A model generated the notes under the pieces. It did no database searches and was not told where the DNA came from. It saw only the letters and a list, made by a program, of their open reading frames with translations. This document shows positions 63,395 to 64,000 of a stretch of DNA of 64,000 nt, piece after piece. This DNA is from Arthrobacter sp. ES3-54 (GTDB lineage: Bacteria; Actinomycetota; Actinomycetes; Actinomycetales; Micrococcaceae), in NCBI RefSeq assembly GCF_029504395.1, contig NZ_JAQFIF010000015.1, forward strand, positions 1 through 64,000, read 5' to 3'. Each line of letters starts with the position of its first letter. The stretch's first letter is position 1. Both the position numbers and the translations under genes were made by a program.

Positions 63395-64000
63395 ATGACG
63401 ACAGAGTCCACACTCCGCTTTGGAGCACAAACGGATGAAGTGACGAGCCTGCTGAGGATCGTCAACCTGGTGCGAACGGGCGAGGCAACAACGCGCCCTG
63501 AAATCGGCAAGGTCACTGGGCTGGGCAGGGGTGTTGTCAGCCAGCGTGTGGACCAGGCCATTGAGATCGGTTTCCTCGGGGATGGAGAATTCGGCGCCTC
63601 CTCCGGGGGCCGCGCGCCCCGGACTCTGCGCTTCCGCGCGGAGCAGGGACGGATCGTGATATGCGCCCTCGGAGCCGCTCATATAAGGGTTGGCGTCACT
63701 GCGCTTGACGGCGACATCCTAGAACACACGCACCGCACCTGGGATATCGCCCAGGGACCGGAGAAGACCATTGACGCAGTGATGGCCCTCGTTGATGACG
63801 TGCTGAAAAAGAATCACGAAGTGCCCGTCTGGGGTGTGGTGGTGGGCCTCCCCGGCCCGGTTGACTTCGCCACGGGACAACCGGTGGCACCTCCGATCAT
63901 GCCCGGGTGGAATGGATTCGATGTCCGCACGCCTTTCGAGGACCGCTTTAACGCACCGGTGTGGGTGGATAACGACGTCAACCTGCTTGCCCTTGGTGAG
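63395..64000 (+). CDS. ROK-family transcriptional regulator (partial, runs off window end)
   Basis: The first 202 codons of a ROK repressor or sugar sensor. An N-terminal winged helix (about 13-65, EVTSLLRIVNLVRTGEATTR, then PEIGKVTGLGRGVVSQRVDQ) is followed by the beginning of the ROK domain (IVICALGAAHIRVGVTALDG, GVVVGLPGPVDFATG, VWVDNDVNLLALGE). The frame stays open to the last base. It is divergent from the Gfo/Idh gene, with a 107-bp AT-rich gap that should hold the shared promoter and operator. Regulation of that operon by a sugar is the natural inference. Confidence 0.88.
   Translation, partial: MTTESTLRFGAQTDEVTSLLRIVNLVRTGEATTRPEIGKVTGLGRGVVSQRVDQAIEIGFLGDGEFGASSGGRAPRTLRFRAEQGRIVICALGAAHIRVGVTALDGDILEHTHRTWDIAQGPEKTIDAVMALVDDVLKKNHEVPVWGVVVGLPGPVDFATGQPVAPPIMPGWNGFDVRTPFEDRFNAPVWVDNDVNLLALGE

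Overview
The window is GC-rich, gene-dense actinobacterial DNA. The gene set and protein sequences (DrrAB-type exporter, DUF222/HNH 13E12-family protein, SigJ-type sigma factor, GH32 and xylose modules, frequent GTG/TTG starts, probable leaderless promoters) fit a soil Micrococcaceae of the Arthrobacter/Pseudarthrobacter group. That placement is an inference from gene content, since no rRNA or tRNA gene is visible. One locally AT-richer stretch (about 4.4-7.7 kb) looks imported.

Layout. 0-4.4 kb: tail of a transposase, a PAP2 phosphatase, and a leaderless operon of a ribbon-helix-helix regulator, a DUF4097 protein and an ABC exporter, with an operator over its promoter. 4.4-8.2 kb: an accessory patch with two small unknown genes, a 736-aa protein that seems to join a Mrr-like nuclease to a PIN-like nuclease, and a histidine-kinase remnant. 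8.2-11.5 kb: a small membrane protein, a zinc alcohol dehydrogenase, a zinc-ribbon protein and a GOLPH3-like protein. 11.7-15.3 kb: etfB-etfA and a cytochrome b with a repeated N-terminal motif. 15.3-27.6 kb: a glycine and one-carbon cluster on the minus strand (gcvP-gcvT-gcvH-glyA, sdaA, lipA, a MetF-like gene, cycA, purU) headed by a tandem glycine riboswitch. It can take glycine in, cleave it, condense it to serine and deaminate serine to pyruvate.

27.6-38.6 kb: a fructan/sucrose region with a LacI regulator, an ABC sugar importer, two intact GH32 enzymes and one GH32 gene killed by an in-frame stop. It is flanked by gene scars (amino-acid permease, SDR and ABC-exporter fragments) and by members of a dispersed palindrome family. 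38.6-41.2 kb: an ECF41/SigJ operon with a good match to the ECF41 promoter. 41.4-44.4 kb: an HNH/DUF222 protein, an aminoglycoside-phosphotransferase-like protein and a small barrel protein. 44.5-49 kb: xylAB with a divergent ROK regulator and a deletion scar of a FAD sugar-alcohol oxidase.

49.2-58.1 kb: an eight-gene aromatic catabolic block (extradiol dioxygenase, two FAH-family hydrolases, cyclase-type hydrolase, FAD monooxygenase, ACMSD-like amidohydrolase, two SDRs) and a LysR regulator. 58.2-64 kb: a pyranose/C-glycoside-oxidase-like flavoenzyme with an MFS transporter, an unknown protein, a Gfo/Idh/MocA oxidoreductase and a ROK regulator running off the end. Together these two blocks could serve glycosidic plant aromatics, with sugar oxidation on one side and aglycone ring cleavage on the other; this is an inference. 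The most unusual elements are the two-nuclease protein, the repeat-bearing cytochrome b beside ETF, and the oxidase/aromatic pair.
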